A stretch of DNA of 64,000 nt from an uncultured Paracoccaceae bacterium. GTDB lineage: Bacteria > Pseudomonadota > Alphaproteobacteria > Rhodobacterales > Rhodobacteraceae. Position numbers and translations under genes: made by a program. Of this stretch, positions 9,574 to 18,614 are shown one piece after another (the stretch's first letter is position 1; each line of letters starts with the position of its first letter). The stretch lies in NCBI GenBank assembly GCA_947503965.1, contig CANNFU010000001.1:1-64000 (forward strand). Direction: 5' to 3'. Under the pieces are notes generated by a model, which was not told where the DNA came from, did not search any database, and saw nothing but the letters and a program-made list of their open reading frames with translations.

Positions 9574-9588
9574 TTAACCAATTGTTTA
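9574..9588. promoter_or_regulatory. Candidate CtrA site (one mismatch)
   Basis: TTAA-N7-TTTA differs by one base from the TTAA-N7-TTAA CtrA consensus and lies upstream of the GGDEF-EAL gene. CtrA controls cyclic-di-GMP genes in several Rhodobacterales, which makes the position sensible, but the match is imperfect. Confidence 0.25.
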
Positions 9589-9675
9589 CCTTCCTTGGCG
9601 TTACTGACCTCGATTTACATATTTTAAGTCCTTTTGGCGCACATTGCCGATGCGGCGATCGCGAAAGGTGGATTG

Positions 9676-11295
9676 ATGCTGAACTGGTTTTCTGACATGC
9701 GCAAAAAGGTCTCGGCGACCGTTGTCATCCACCTTTGTTTCTACATCTCTGCCTTCATCGCATGGCCCATCATGGCCGAGATGGAACTGTTTGAGCAGTT
9801 TTATGAATTCAGCCGCGATCACGAAGACTGGGACATTGATGAATTCTCCCTTCTGGTCGTCAACCTGACGATTGCATTGATCCTGTCGTCACTATTTCAA
9901 AGCTCACGACTGAGAAAACTGGTGCGGCAGCGCGATTTTCAGCGTCAGCGCGCCGAACAAAATGCGCGCCATGACCCGCTAACCGGTCTTATGAACCGCC
10001 GCGCATTTGGCGACCTCCTTCAGGAAACCGTGAAAACGGTAACGGCTGAACAGCCGATATTTATCGCCATGCTGGACCTTGATCGGTTCAAACCTGTCAA
10101 CGACATTCACGGGCACGCGGCCGGTGATGCGATCATTCGCAAGGTGGCGCAGCGTTTGACGGTCGAGATCGGTACAATCGCACAGGTCGGTCGTCTGGGC
10201 GGTGATGAATTCGCAATCATTTTTGAACCCGGCACAACCGTGACACAGGTTGAACGCTCTGCACGGCGGCTGATCCACGCGATCGAACAGCCGTTCCATT
10301 TCAATAAAACGCCGATCTATATCAGCGGCAGCGTCGGCCTGATGACATGGGGGGAAGACATCTCTGTGACAGAGGCGTTGCGGCGGGCGGACAAGTCGCT
10401 TTATGCCGCAAAAGACGGCGGGCGCGCGCGTTTTGCCTGGTATGATGCAGAGCTTGACCAGAAATCCCATGAACGCGCCCAGCTTGAGATCGAGTTGACA
10501 AAAGCCATCGCCAATAATGAAATCCAGGCCTGGTTCCAGCCCATCATCAATATCGAAACCGAAGACCTGATCGGGTTCGAGGTATTGGCCCGCTGGACAC
10601 ACGAAACACGCGGAGAGGTTTCGCCCAGCACGTTTATCGAAATCGCCGAAGACAGCGGTCAGATCGGCGATCTTGGCCTCAGCATCCTGCGTCAGGCCTG
10701 TCGCGCCGCGGCAGACTGGGACCCAAAGCTGACGATCTCGTTCAATGTGTCACCGCTGCAGTTTCACGACCCCAATCTGGTCGAACAGATCAAGGGTATT
10801 CTGGATGAATGCCGTTTCGACGCCCGACGTCTGACAATTGAAGTGACCGAAAGCTCCATCATTCGTGACTTCGACATCGCCCGCGCAAAGCTGGACGCTT
10901 TGAAGGCACTCGGCGTTGCGGTCGCGCTGGATGATTTCGGCACGGGATATTCCAGTCTCGCCAGTTTGCGGCAACTCCCCTTTGATCGGATCAAGATCGA
11001 CCGCAGCTTTGTCACCAACATTGCAGCCGAACCGCAAAATCAGAAAATCGTCGCGGGCATCATGGCATTGGCCACCGGGCTGGAATTGGATGTGACCGCT
11101 GAAGGGATCGAAACCAACGATGATCTGGCCTATTTACAAGACCTCAGCTGCTCGCTCGGCCAGGGCTTCCTGTTTGAACGGGCCGTCCCCGAAAACCACG
11201 TACACTGGTTGATCGACAGCAAATGGAGCGATTGGCCGCTTGATGCCAAGCGGGCAAATGAACTGCAACAGGCCGAGATCAAGGCGGCATCATAA
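9676..11295 (+). CDS. Membrane-anchored GGDEF-EAL cyclic-di-GMP protein
   Basis: 539 residues. Two hydrophobic segments (about 12-34 and 57-75) anchor it in the inner membrane. The diguanylate cyclase domain has an intact GGDEF at 175-179 but no RxxD inhibitory I-site five residues before it. The phosphodiesterase domain has EVL in place of EAL (302-304), NVSPLQF, DDFGTG (419-424), KIDRSFV and AEGIET, so the catalytic set looks complete. It may make and break cyclic di-GMP. The ATG at 9676 has AAAGGTGG upstream. A near-match to a CtrA site lies about 90 bases upstream. Confidence 0.9.
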   Translation: MLNWFSDMRKKVSATVVIHLCFYISAFIAWPIMAEMELFEQFYEFSRDHEDWDIDEFSLLVVNLTIALILSSLFQSSRLRKLVRQRDFQRQRAEQNARHDPLTGLMNRRAFGDLLQETVKTVTAEQPIFIAMLDLDRFKPVNDIHGHAAGDAIIRKVAQRLTVEIGTIAQVGRLGGDEFAIIFEPGTTVTQVERSARRLIHAIEQPFHFNKTPIYISGSVGLMTWGEDISVTEALRRADKSLYAAKDGGRARFAWYDAELDQKSHERAQLEIELTKAIANNEIQAWFQPIINIETEDLIGFEVLARWTHETRGEVSPSTFIEIAEDSGQIGDLGLSILRQACRAAADWDPKLTISFNVSPLQFHDPNLVEQIKGILDECRFDARRLTIEVTESSIIRDFDIARAKLDALKALGVAVALDDFGTGYSSLASLRQLPFDRIKIDRSFVTNIAAEPQNQKIVAGIMALATGLELDVTAEGIETNDDLAYLQDLSCSLGQGFLFERAVPENHVHWLIDSKWSDWPLDAKRANELQQAEIKAAS

Positions 11296-11464
11296 CCGTC
11301 AACGGGCAATTGTGCCCTGTTATTCGCTAATATTGCCCCTCCGATCAGGCCGCTATCGTGTAAGGCACGCAGCTTGGTCAACGCGGGCTGGACTGTTTGC
11401 ACAGTTCCGCCCATCATCCGTGATGAAATCCGACACCGGATGATCACGCAAAGGGGGGCGAAAA

Positions 11465-12193
11465 ATGTCACTGATGAACACGGTTACAAAGATGGCCATG
11501 GGTTTTGCCATGGCCAAGGGTATGGAAGCCATCCAGAAAAACGGCGGTCTAGGCAATATGCTTGATGGGCTCAAGGGCGGCGGCGGCGCCCGGACCCAAC
11601 AGGCGGGCATGGGTGGCTTAACCGACATGCTCGGCCAGCTTTCAGGCGGCAGCGCCGGTGGCGGCGCAGGTTTGGGCGGCATGCTGGGTCAATTGACCGG
11701 TGGAGGCAATACGGCGACAGCAGGCGGTCTGGGCGGGCTTGGCGCCCTTCTTGGCGGCCTCGCGGGCGCGCGCGGCGGCAGCGCCGGGGGCGGGCTTGAG
11801 GCGCTGTTGAACCAGGATAATCCGGCCCAGGAACCGGACGAAGACGATGTCGCCAAACTCATGCTCCGGGCCATGACACAGGCGGCACGAGCCGATGGCG
11901 ACCTTGATCAGGCCGAAAAGGCCAAACTGGTCGCACTTGTCCGCGAGGGTGAGCCGGGAACCGTTGAGGTTCTCCAACAGATCCTGGATGAACCTGTCAG
12001 CGCGACAAAACTGGCCGCTGACACGCCAAAGGGCCTTGAAACCCAAGTTTACACAATGTCGGTCAACGCAATCACCCCCGACAATCAGGCCGAGGCACAA
12101 TACCTGCATGATCTCGCAGGCGGGCTTGGGATCCAGCCACACACGGCCAACGCGATCCACGACAGTCTGGGCGCGCCACGGCTTTATAGCTAA
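11465..12193 (+). CDS. DUF533 / TerB-like protein (YebE-like)
   Basis: 242 residues. A Gly- and Ala-rich N-terminal half (about 25-110) with repeated GLGGMLGQLTGG-type segments precedes an acidic helical TerB-like domain (about 120-240) that starts DEDDVAKLMLRAMTQAARADGDLDQAEKAKL. This layout matches the DUF533/YebE family, of unknown function. The ATG at 11465 has AAGGGGGGCG upstream. With the GGDEF-EAL gene it forms a two-gene plus-strand block inside a minus-strand neighbourhood. Confidence 0.75.
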   Translation: MSLMNTVTKMAMGFAMAKGMEAIQKNGGLGNMLDGLKGGGGARTQQAGMGGLTDMLGQLSGGSAGGGAGLGGMLGQLTGGGNTATAGGLGGLGALLGGLAGARGGSAGGGLEALLNQDNPAQEPDEDDVAKLMLRAMTQAARADGDLDQAEKAKLVALVREGEPGTVEVLQQILDEPVSATKLAADTPKGLETQVYTMSVNAITPDNQAEAQYLHDLAGGLGIQPHTANAIHDSLGAPRLYS

Positions 12194-12379
12194 GGTCGGC
12201 GCGGGTCCGATCTGGGCCCGCCCCATCCTAGCCCTGAACAAGCGACAGGATCGCCTCTGACCCTTTCACGTTCGCGCTGTTTTGATGCACGTTTGCGCGC
12301 CGTGCAGCGCAATTCCAATCTGTAAATGATGCCGTTGATGCAACCGGATCGGCACGTGCTTTAACCTGCTCTATGGTTG

Positions 12380-12751
12380 CTAATCAAGGCCCATGTCGCG
12401 CCGATCTTTCTTGGTCGGACGCCCGCCCTTTTCATATTTCGGGTTCGCCCCGCGCGCCTCTGCCGGGCGCAGCTTGGGCGCGGGTGTCAGATCTTCGTAT
12501 AGCGCCTGCGCCTCGGGTGCGGGCCCCCGCCGGTCGCCACAGGCAAGGATGCGCACCACTTTGGTTTCACGCGCCTGAATAAAGGTCAGCACATCGCCGG
12601 GTCCGACTGCGCGCGCGGGTTTGCTGACCGGCTGGCTGTCGACCCGCACCTTTCCCGCTGTCACAATGCCAGCGGCCAGGCTGCGCGATTTGAAAAACCG
12701 CGCCTGCCACAGCCACTTGTCCAACCGAATTGTCGGACGCGTTTCCGTCAA
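12380..12751 (-). CDS. S4-domain RNA-binding protein (Hsp15-like)
   Basis: 123 residues. The N-terminal S4 fold (IRLDKWLWQARFFKSRSLAA ... GKVRVDSQPV ... VGPGDVLTF) is that of Hsp15-type proteins, which bind rRNA on stalled 50S subunits. The C-terminus is basic and disordered. Its ATG overlaps the stop of the helicase gene by 4 bases (ATGA), so the two are translationally coupled. Confidence 0.88.
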   Translation of the reverse strand: MTETRPTIRLDKWLWQARFFKSRSLAAGIVTAGKVRVDSQPVSKPARAVGPGDVLTFIQARETKVVRILACGDRRGPAPEAQALYEDLTPAPKLRPAEARGANPKYEKGGRPTKKDRRDMGLD

Positions 12752-15582
12752 TCCTTTTTGAACCCCGCCAAAGCCGCCGCAAAGGGGTTATCGGGATCAA
12801 TCTGCTTTTCCTTCTTCGGCCTGGCCTGAAAGGTTTGCGGCTTGGCGTTGCCACCCTGCTGCGACTTGCCCCGCCCTTTTGGTTTGCCCTTACTGCGGGG
12901 GCGCTCACCTTGCGGGCGGTTCTGACGCGCGGCGCGGCCACCCCATGTGAAGGTGTAATAAACCTCCATCTCGGGCACATCGGGCGCTGATGGTGGCACG
13001 GGAACGTCTTGAGGAGCATCGGACGGCGCACCGCCAGGCAGCTCTTGCGGGACATCTGCCGGGGTCTCTGACGGCGGGTCAACCGGCGTTTCCTGTGGCG
13101 CATCCGGCGGCGTCTCGGTTGGCGGGACATCCGGTATCTCTTGCGGCGCATCAGGCGGTGTATCTTGTGGCGTTTCGGTCGGAGGCGTCTCAGGCGGACG
13201 CGCAGCCTTGACCTTTTCACGCTCGCCTTTTTCGGCCTTGTAACCAAGGCCGGTCATCAGGTCAGCGAACTGATCCAGCGTCATGCCGGTAATCGACAGC
13301 ATATCGGGGTTACCCTCAAACCCGCTGCGGCTGTCCTTGTCACGCAGCATATCGGCAAGACGTTCCAGCATATCAATGCGAATGGCCCGCTCACCTGCGG
13401 CACGATAACCGGCCATAGCGTAATAGCCCGGCACGGCATCCTTGGCCGCTGGCACTGTGACCAGACCCGGCGGCGGGCTTTCGGGAAACTCCTGCAGGCC
13501 TTTGGACAGTGACCACAATACCAACCGCAGCCGGGTTGGTGCAGGTTTCAGTAAAAGCGGCTGAAAGATCGTGAATTGGCCAAAGCGCACGCCATGTTTG
13601 CGCAATGCACCGCGCGCGTCCTGATCCAGCGCTTTCACATCATCGGCAACTTCACCACGGGGGATAATGCCGAACCCTTCTGCCATGCGGTACGCGAAAC
13701 CCTTTGCCGCACCTTCCAACGTTTCATCATTTTTCAGGGCCAACAGCCCCTCAAAACCGGACGCTACCTTGCGATCAATGAAATGCTGCAAGCGGCGCTG
13801 CACCTTGGCGGCCACATCGGGACCCGCTTCGTCATCCACAAACGCCTCGACCCCCGGTTTGAAGGGATCAGCACCGGCAACCAGCTTGCCCACCGCCTGA
13901 TCGCCCCACATCAGGCCACCCTGTTCGGTGAAATCGATCTCTGGGTCAGGCGCGTTATAGAAACGGTCCGCCAGCAGGTGAAAATGCGGAACGAGTGCCC
14001 CAACCGACGCCTGGCGCAGCGTCTTGGCCTCGTCCGGGCTGCCCGCCTTGTCCATGCGGAAACGGAACCCCTCTAACCGTCCGACGAATTCGCCTTCCAC
14101 GGTCACTTCACCCTTGTCGTTCACGTCAGCCACAAGGCTCTCCTTCTGTTTGAGCCGGCGAAGCAAAATGCTGGTCCGCCGGTCCACAAATCTTTGCGTC
14201 AATGCGCCGTGCAGCGCATCGGATAATCGGTCTTCTACAGCGCGCGTCTCGTCCCGCCAATGAGATTCGTCAACCAGCCATCCACTGCGCTGCGCCACAT
14301 ATGTCCACGTCCGGATGTACGCTAGCCGTTTGGACAGCGTATCGATGTCCCCGTCCGTGCGGTCAATCCGTTTGACCTGAAGTGCGAACCAATTGGCATC
14401 AACATGCCCAATCTGGTGCAGGTTCTTGTAGATATGGGTCAGCAGATTGGCATGCTCACCTGCCGAAATCCCCCGGAAATCCGGCACGCGGCACACATCC
14501 CACAGCAACTTGACCGAAGGACCATCCGAGGCCCGCGCCGCCACTTCCACATCCTCGGCCAGCGTTTTGAGGGCTCGCAAATCATCGCTTTCGCGCACGC
14601 GCGTCAGCCATTGATCGTCCGTGCGCGCCTCAAGGTTGCTGATCAGCCTTTTAACCGACCCGAACTGCAAATCGCTGTTGCGCCATTGCAGCTTCTTGAT
14701 CGGGGCAAAGCGATGATCGCAAATCGCCTCGGCCACGGCCTCGTCCAATGGCGGCGCCTCGCCCGTCACGCCAAAGGTGCCGTTCTCAACGTGCCGGCCA
14801 GCACGGCCTGCAATCTGCGACAGCTCATCAGGCTGCAAATGCCGCATCCGGCGGCCATCAAACTTGGTCAGGGACGAAAACGCGACATGGCTGATATCCA
14901 GGTTCAGGCCCATCCCGATGGCATCGGTGGCGACCAGATAATCCACGTCGCCGTTCTGATACATCTCGACTTGCGCATTGCGGGTGCGGGGGGAAAGCGC
15001 GCCCATAACGACCGCAGCGCCACCCTTGGTACGGCGCAACAGCTCGGCGATCGCATAGACATTTTCAACGGAAAACCCGACAATCGCCGATTGCGCAGGC
15101 ATTCGGCTTATCTTTTTCGAACCTACATAGGATAACTCCGACATGCGATCACGGCGCATGAACTGCGCCTCGGGGACCATCGCGGCAATCGCCCCGCGCA
15201 TCGTTTCTGCACCCAGAAACAGCGTCTCATGCGTCCCGCGCGCATGCAGCAACCGGTCGGTAAACACATGGCCCCGCTCCGGATCGGCACACAGCTGGAT
15301 CTCGTCCACGGCCAGAAAGTCACAACCCATGCCCTCCGGCATCGCCTCGACCGTGCAGACCCAGAACGCTGCGCGGGGCGGCACGATCCGCTCTTCCCCT
15401 GTGACAAGGGCCACAACGGACGGACCGCGCACCGCGACGATCCTGTCATAAACCTCGCGGGCCAGCAGGCGCAGCGGCAGACCTATGACACCCGTCCGAT
15501 AGGACAGCATCCGTTCTATCGCGTAATGCGTTTTACCGGTATTGGTCGGTCCCAATACAGCCGTAATCCGGGAGGGTATCAT
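12748..15582 (-). CDS. SUV3-like superfamily 2 helicase
   Basis: 944 residues related to mitochondrial SUV3 RNA helicases, common in alphaproteobacteria. Walker A GPTNTGKT is at 11-18 and motif II DEIQ at 93-96. Helicase motifs IV-VI include ATDAIGMGLNLDISHV and QIAGRAGRH. A Pro/Glu/Thr/Asp-rich repetitive linker (about 790-865) precedes a basic tail, PQGERPRSKGKPKGRGKS. The ATG at 15582 has GGGGA upstream; a TTG four codons earlier is less likely. Coupled to the S4 gene downstream. Probably acts in RNA turnover or ribosome biogenesis, by family inference. Confidence 0.88.
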   Translation of the reverse strand: MIPSRITAVLGPTNTGKTHYAIERMLSYRTGVIGLPLRLLAREVYDRIVAVRGPSVVALVTGEERIVPPRAAFWVCTVEAMPEGMGCDFLAVDEIQLCADPERGHVFTDRLLHARGTHETLFLGAETMRGAIAAMVPEAQFMRRDRMSELSYVGSKKISRMPAQSAIVGFSVENVYAIAELLRRTKGGAAVVMGALSPRTRNAQVEMYQNGDVDYLVATDAIGMGLNLDISHVAFSSLTKFDGRRMRHLQPDELSQIAGRAGRHVENGTFGVTGEAPPLDEAVAEAICDHRFAPIKKLQWRNSDLQFGSVKRLISNLEARTDDQWLTRVRESDDLRALKTLAEDVEVAARASDGPSVKLLWDVCRVPDFRGISAGEHANLLTHIYKNLHQIGHVDANWFALQVKRIDRTDGDIDTLSKRLAYIRTWTYVAQRSGWLVDESHWRDETRAVEDRLSDALHGALTQRFVDRRTSILLRRLKQKESLVADVNDKGEVTVEGEFVGRLEGFRFRMDKAGSPDEAKTLRQASVGALVPHFHLLADRFYNAPDPEIDFTEQGGLMWGDQAVGKLVAGADPFKPGVEAFVDDEAGPDVAAKVQRRLQHFIDRKVASGFEGLLALKNDETLEGAAKGFAYRMAEGFGIIPRGEVADDVKALDQDARGALRKHGVRFGQFTIFQPLLLKPAPTRLRLVLWSLSKGLQEFPESPPPGLVTVPAAKDAVPGYYAMAGYRAAGERAIRIDMLERLADMLRDKDSRSGFEGNPDMLSITGMTLDQFADLMTGLGYKAEKGEREKVKAARPPETPPTETPQDTPPDAPQEIPDVPPTETPPDAPQETPVDPPSETPADVPQELPGGAPSDAPQDVPVPPSAPDVPEMEVYYTFTWGGRAARQNRPQGERPRSKGKPKGRGKSQQGGNAKPQTFQARPKKEKQIDPDNPFAAALAGFKKD
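12985..13200. repeat. Degenerate Pro/Glu/Thr/Asp-coding repeat in the helicase linker
   Basis: Imperfect tandem copies of short units coding for PPTETP, PPDAPQE and similar. It forms a flexible acidic linker between the helicase core and the basic C-terminal tail. Confidence 0.75.
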
Positions 15583-15611
15583 CTGCGTCCCCAAGCGGGA
15601 GGCGAGCGCGT

Positions 15612-16166
15612 TTAGAGCGCCTGCCCCTCAAGCTGTACATCAAGAAAGTCAAGCGCCTGTTGCGCCTCGGCCGATTGCGGGTTGATCGTCAGGATCAAGG
15701 CATAAAGTTCGCGGGCATCTTCCTTGCGGTCCAGCTCCTGCATTATGCTGGCCAGACCGCGCATCGCCTCGAAATGGCGGGGGTTCAGGCGCAGGGCCTG
15801 CCGGATATCCTCAAGCGCTGGCCCGATCATGCCCAGCACATAATAGGCCGATGCGCGCCCGAAATACCCTTCGGCGAAATCCGGCGCATGATCGACAAGG
15901 GCTGTGAAATGTTCCGCCGCCACATCGGGCTGGCCGTCTTCCAACGCCTCTTTACCGCGCCGCAACAGCAAATCCATCGCCGGTGATCCGCTGCGTTCCC
16001 ACTGCGTGATGATCTCGCGCTCGATCCGGGCATGACTTTGCTCATCCGCCTCTAACAGCTGTTGATAAAGCTCGTCCAAACGGCTTTCTTGCGCAGCAAC
16101 AGGTAAGGAAAACCCGACTGCCAAAAAAAGTGCCGCAACGATACATTTGAAGGGATGTGTACGCAT
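15612..16166 (-). CDS. Secreted TPR-repeat protein
   Basis: 184 residues with a signal peptide ending near LPVAAQ, so it acts in the periplasm. Three to four tetratricopeptide-like helical hairpins follow (about residues 65-170; for example DVAAEHFTALVDHAPDFAEGYF and ALEDIRQALRLNPRHFEA). TPR proteins are protein-protein scaffolds; no specific role can be assigned. The start is 16166, or an ATG two codons earlier; neither has a clear Shine-Dalgarno. It ends 29 bases before the helicase start and may be cotranscribed with it. Confidence 0.75.
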   Translation of the reverse strand: MRTHPFKCIVAALFLAVGFSLPVAAQESRLDELYQQLLEADEQSHARIEREIITQWERSGSPAMDLLLRRGKEALEDGQPDVAAEHFTALVDHAPDFAEGYFGRASAYYVLGMIGPALEDIRQALRLNPRHFEAMRGLASIMQELDRKEDARELYALILTINPQSAEAQQALDFLDVQLEGQAL

Positions 16167-16246
16167 AACCATAACAGGTAATGTAGCGCACTGTGCGGCC
16201 AACACCAGAGGGCCCGCAGTCACATCAATGACAAAGGACGAAAAAC

Positions 16247-16537
16247 ATGAGCGACGTTGTGACCGAGGCCGTAGCCGCCCTGAATGCAAAAATGGATGGA
16301 GCAGGCTTTGACGGTTCTGCAAAATTCGACATCGAAGGCGAAGGCGCGATCATCATCGATCAAAACGGCGCACGCGCGGGCGACGACGACACCGATGTGA
16401 CGCTGACCGCCAGCACCGAAACCTTCAAGGCGATCCTTGATGGCGAATTGAACCCGACAACCGCCTTCATGACCGGCAAGCTCAGCGTCGATGGCGACAT
16501 GGGTCAGGCGATGAAGCTGTCTGGCGTTCTTGGCTAA
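16247..16537 (+). CDS. SCP2 sterol-binding domain protein
   Basis: A 96-residue single-domain SCP2 protein. Features include the opening amphipathic helix, GSAKFDIEGEGAIIIDQNG, and the C-terminal MTGKLSVDGDMGQAMKL that closes the hydrophobic tunnel. Such proteins bind lipids or acyl-CoAs in the cytosol. AAAGGACG upstream gives a good Shine-Dalgarno. It ends 5 bases before the hydrolase gene, so the two probably form an operon, consistent with lipid metabolism. Confidence 0.88.
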   Translation: MSDVVTEAVAALNAKMDGAGFDGSAKFDIEGEGAIIIDQNGARAGDDDTDVTLTASTETFKAILDGELNPTTAFMTGKLSVDGDMGQAMKLSGVLG

Positions 16538-16542
16538 ACCAG

Positions 16543-17496
16543 ATGGAGGCAGCACCCTATCATAGCGATATCGCCGGAGGACCCGACGGGGGTGCTGCAC
16601 ATTGGCTGAAAACATCTGACGGCCTGCGCATCCGTGTGGGCCATTGGACCGTTCCAAATGCCAAGGGGACGATCCTGATCTTCCCCGGGCGCACCGAATT
16701 TGTCGAAAAATACGGGCGTGCTGCCGCAGCGCTGGCCGAACGGGGCTATGCCAGCCTTGCCATCGACTGGCGCGGCCAGGGTATCGCCGACCGGATGACC
16801 CCCAATCGGGCCATCGGGCATGTCGGACATTTCGATGATTATCAACGCGATGTTGAAGCGACGCTGGCCCACGCCAAAGAGCTGGGTTTGCCCAAGCCCT
16901 ACTTCCTGATCGGGCATTCCATGGGCGGCTGTATCGGGCTGCGGTCGTTGATGAACGGGTTGGATGTGAACGCCGTCATGTTCTCTGCGCCGATGTGGGG
17001 CGTGCAGATCGCACCGGCCCTGCGACCTGTCGCATGGGGCCTGTCGGCTGTCAGCCAACCACTTGGCTTTGACCAGACGCTGGCCCCCGGCCAGTTTGAG
17101 GAATCTTACGTTCTACGCACCACGCTTGCAGAGAATACGCTGACCGGCGACGCAGAGATGTTCGCGATCCTGCAGGATCAACTGCAGAAACATCCCGATC
17201 TGGGGCTTGGTGGACCATCGCTGCGCTGGATCAGCAAATCGCTGCGCGAAATGTACATTCTCAGCACGCTGCCCTCACCCGACGTGCCCTGCATCACCTT
17301 CCTTGGCAGCGAAGAGGCAATCGTCGATCCTGCCCGTATCCGCGACCGTATGCGCCGCTGGCGCCGCGGCACCTTGCAAATCATCGAAGACGGGCGGCAC
17401 GAAATGCTGATGGACGCGCCTGCCGTGCGTAACAAGATCTTTGATGAAGCGGTGGCCCTGTTCGACGCGCATCAAACACTGCCGAACGCGGCCTAA
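16543..17496 (+). CDS. pldB: Alpha/beta hydrolase, lysophospholipase L2-like
   Basis: 317 residues. The nucleophile elbow GHSMGG places Ser126 as catalytic serine; FPGRTEFVEKYG is the oxyanion-side segment and DGRHEML provides the histidine. The acid is probably in the LGSEEAIVDP loop. This order and length match PldB-type lysophospholipases / monoacylglycerol lipases. No signal peptide. Downstream of the SCP2 gene; its end overlaps the convergent aminotransferase by 4 bases. The substrate is not proven, so the symbol is tentative. Confidence 0.8.
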   Translation: MEAAPYHSDIAGGPDGGAAHWLKTSDGLRIRVGHWTVPNAKGTILIFPGRTEFVEKYGRAAAALAERGYASLAIDWRGQGIADRMTPNRAIGHVGHFDDYQRDVEATLAHAKELGLPKPYFLIGHSMGGCIGLRSLMNGLDVNAVMFSAPMWGVQIAPALRPVAWGLSAVSQPLGFDQTLAPGQFEESYVLRTTLAENTLTGDAEMFAILQDQLQKHPDLGLGGPSLRWISKSLREMYILSTLPSPDVPCITFLGSEEAIVDPARIRDRMRRWRRGTLQIIEDGRHEMLMDAPAVRNKIFDEAVALFDAHQTLPNAA

Positions 17497-18611
17497 AGGC
17501 GCGCCAGAAAATCCGAAACCTTGGCTAGCCCCGCCTGCAAATCCGCCTTTGGATTGGCAAAGCCGATCCGCACGTAGCCTTCCATGTCAAAGACTGATCC
17601 GGGCGTGAACAACACGCCCTCCTCTTCCATCAGGCGCACACAAAAATCATGCGACCCGATTGCAGCATCATATTTCAAAAGCGTCACGGTTCCCGATTGT
17701 GGTTTGACCCAATCAATGCGCGGCTCTGACGCCACCCAGTTTTCCAGCAAACCTAGGTTCTCGCGGGTGATCCGCTGTGACCGCGCCAACACCCGGTCAC
17801 GGTTCTCCAGCGCCATTGCGGCAAAATAGTCATCCAGCTTTCCTACAGAAATGGTGTCGTAGTCGCGGTGGACCGACACCGCTTCGATCACCTCTTCCGG
17901 TCCGGCAACCCAGCCAAGACGCAAGCCAGCAAGTGAAAACGCCTTCGACATACCGGCGGTCGAAATGCCCTTTTCATAGATATCCGCGATCGCGGCCATC
18001 ATTCCGCCGCCCACCTGATCGGTCCCGCGATAGACCTCATCACACAGGACATAAGCGCCAACCTTCCGTGCAATCGTGACAATCTCCTCCAGCATCGCGC
18101 GATCCATCAGCGCACCTGTCGGGTTGTTGGGGTTGTTGATCGCAATCATCCGGGTTCCCGGCGTCACCAACGCCCGCAGCGCGTCCAGGTCCGGCAAGAA
18201 CCCATCTGCCTCTTGCAGCTTCAGCGGCACAACCTCGGCCCCGATACTGGCCGGAATGGAATAATGCTGCTGGTAGGTGGGTACCACCACCACGACACGA
18301 TCGCCACGGCTGACAAGCGCCTTATGCACCAGCACATTCGCCCCAATCGTGCCATGGGTCACGATGATATTCTCCGGCCGCTGTCCTGCATAAAGCCCTG
18401 ATATCGCGGTCAAAAGCCGCTCTGATCCGCGAATGTCACCATAGGTCATCTTCATCGGCAACAGCGCCGATAAATCCGTCGCGTTCTGCCCGGCCAGCGT
18501 CAGCAGCTCTTCAATCGTGAGGCTCTCAACACATGTCTCGGAAAGGTTATGGGCGCATTTCGTCTCCCACTCATTCATCCAGATTTCGACGCCAAAGGGC
18601 TCAATAAACAT
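17493..18611 (-). CDS. PLP-dependent aminotransferase, class I/II
   Basis: 372 residues, fold-type I. NNPNNPTG (159-166) and CDEVYRG lie in the PLP pocket; Lys223 in GMSKAFSLAGLRLGW should carry the Schiff base. The substrate is unknown. It starts 3 bases after the stop of ilvA on the same strand, so the two form a tight operon and an amino acid or 2-oxo acid substrate connected to threonine or isoleucine metabolism is plausible, but this is inference. Confidence 0.85.
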   Translation of the reverse strand: MFIEPFGVEIWMNEWETKCAHNLSETCVESLTIEELLTLAGQNATDLSALLPMKMTYGDIRGSERLLTAISGLYAGQRPENIIVTHGTIGANVLVHKALVSRGDRVVVVVPTYQQHYSIPASIGAEVVPLKLQEADGFLPDLDALRALVTPGTRMIAINNPNNPTGALMDRAMLEEIVTIARKVGAYVLCDEVYRGTDQVGGGMMAAIADIYEKGISTAGMSKAFSLAGLRLGWVAGPEEVIEAVSVHRDYDTISVGKLDDYFAAMALENRDRVLARSQRITRENLGLLENWVASEPRIDWVKPQSGTVTLLKYDAAIGSHDFCVRLMEEEGVLFTPGSVFDMEGYVRIGFANPKADLQAGLAKVSDFLARL

Positions 18612-18614
18612 CGC

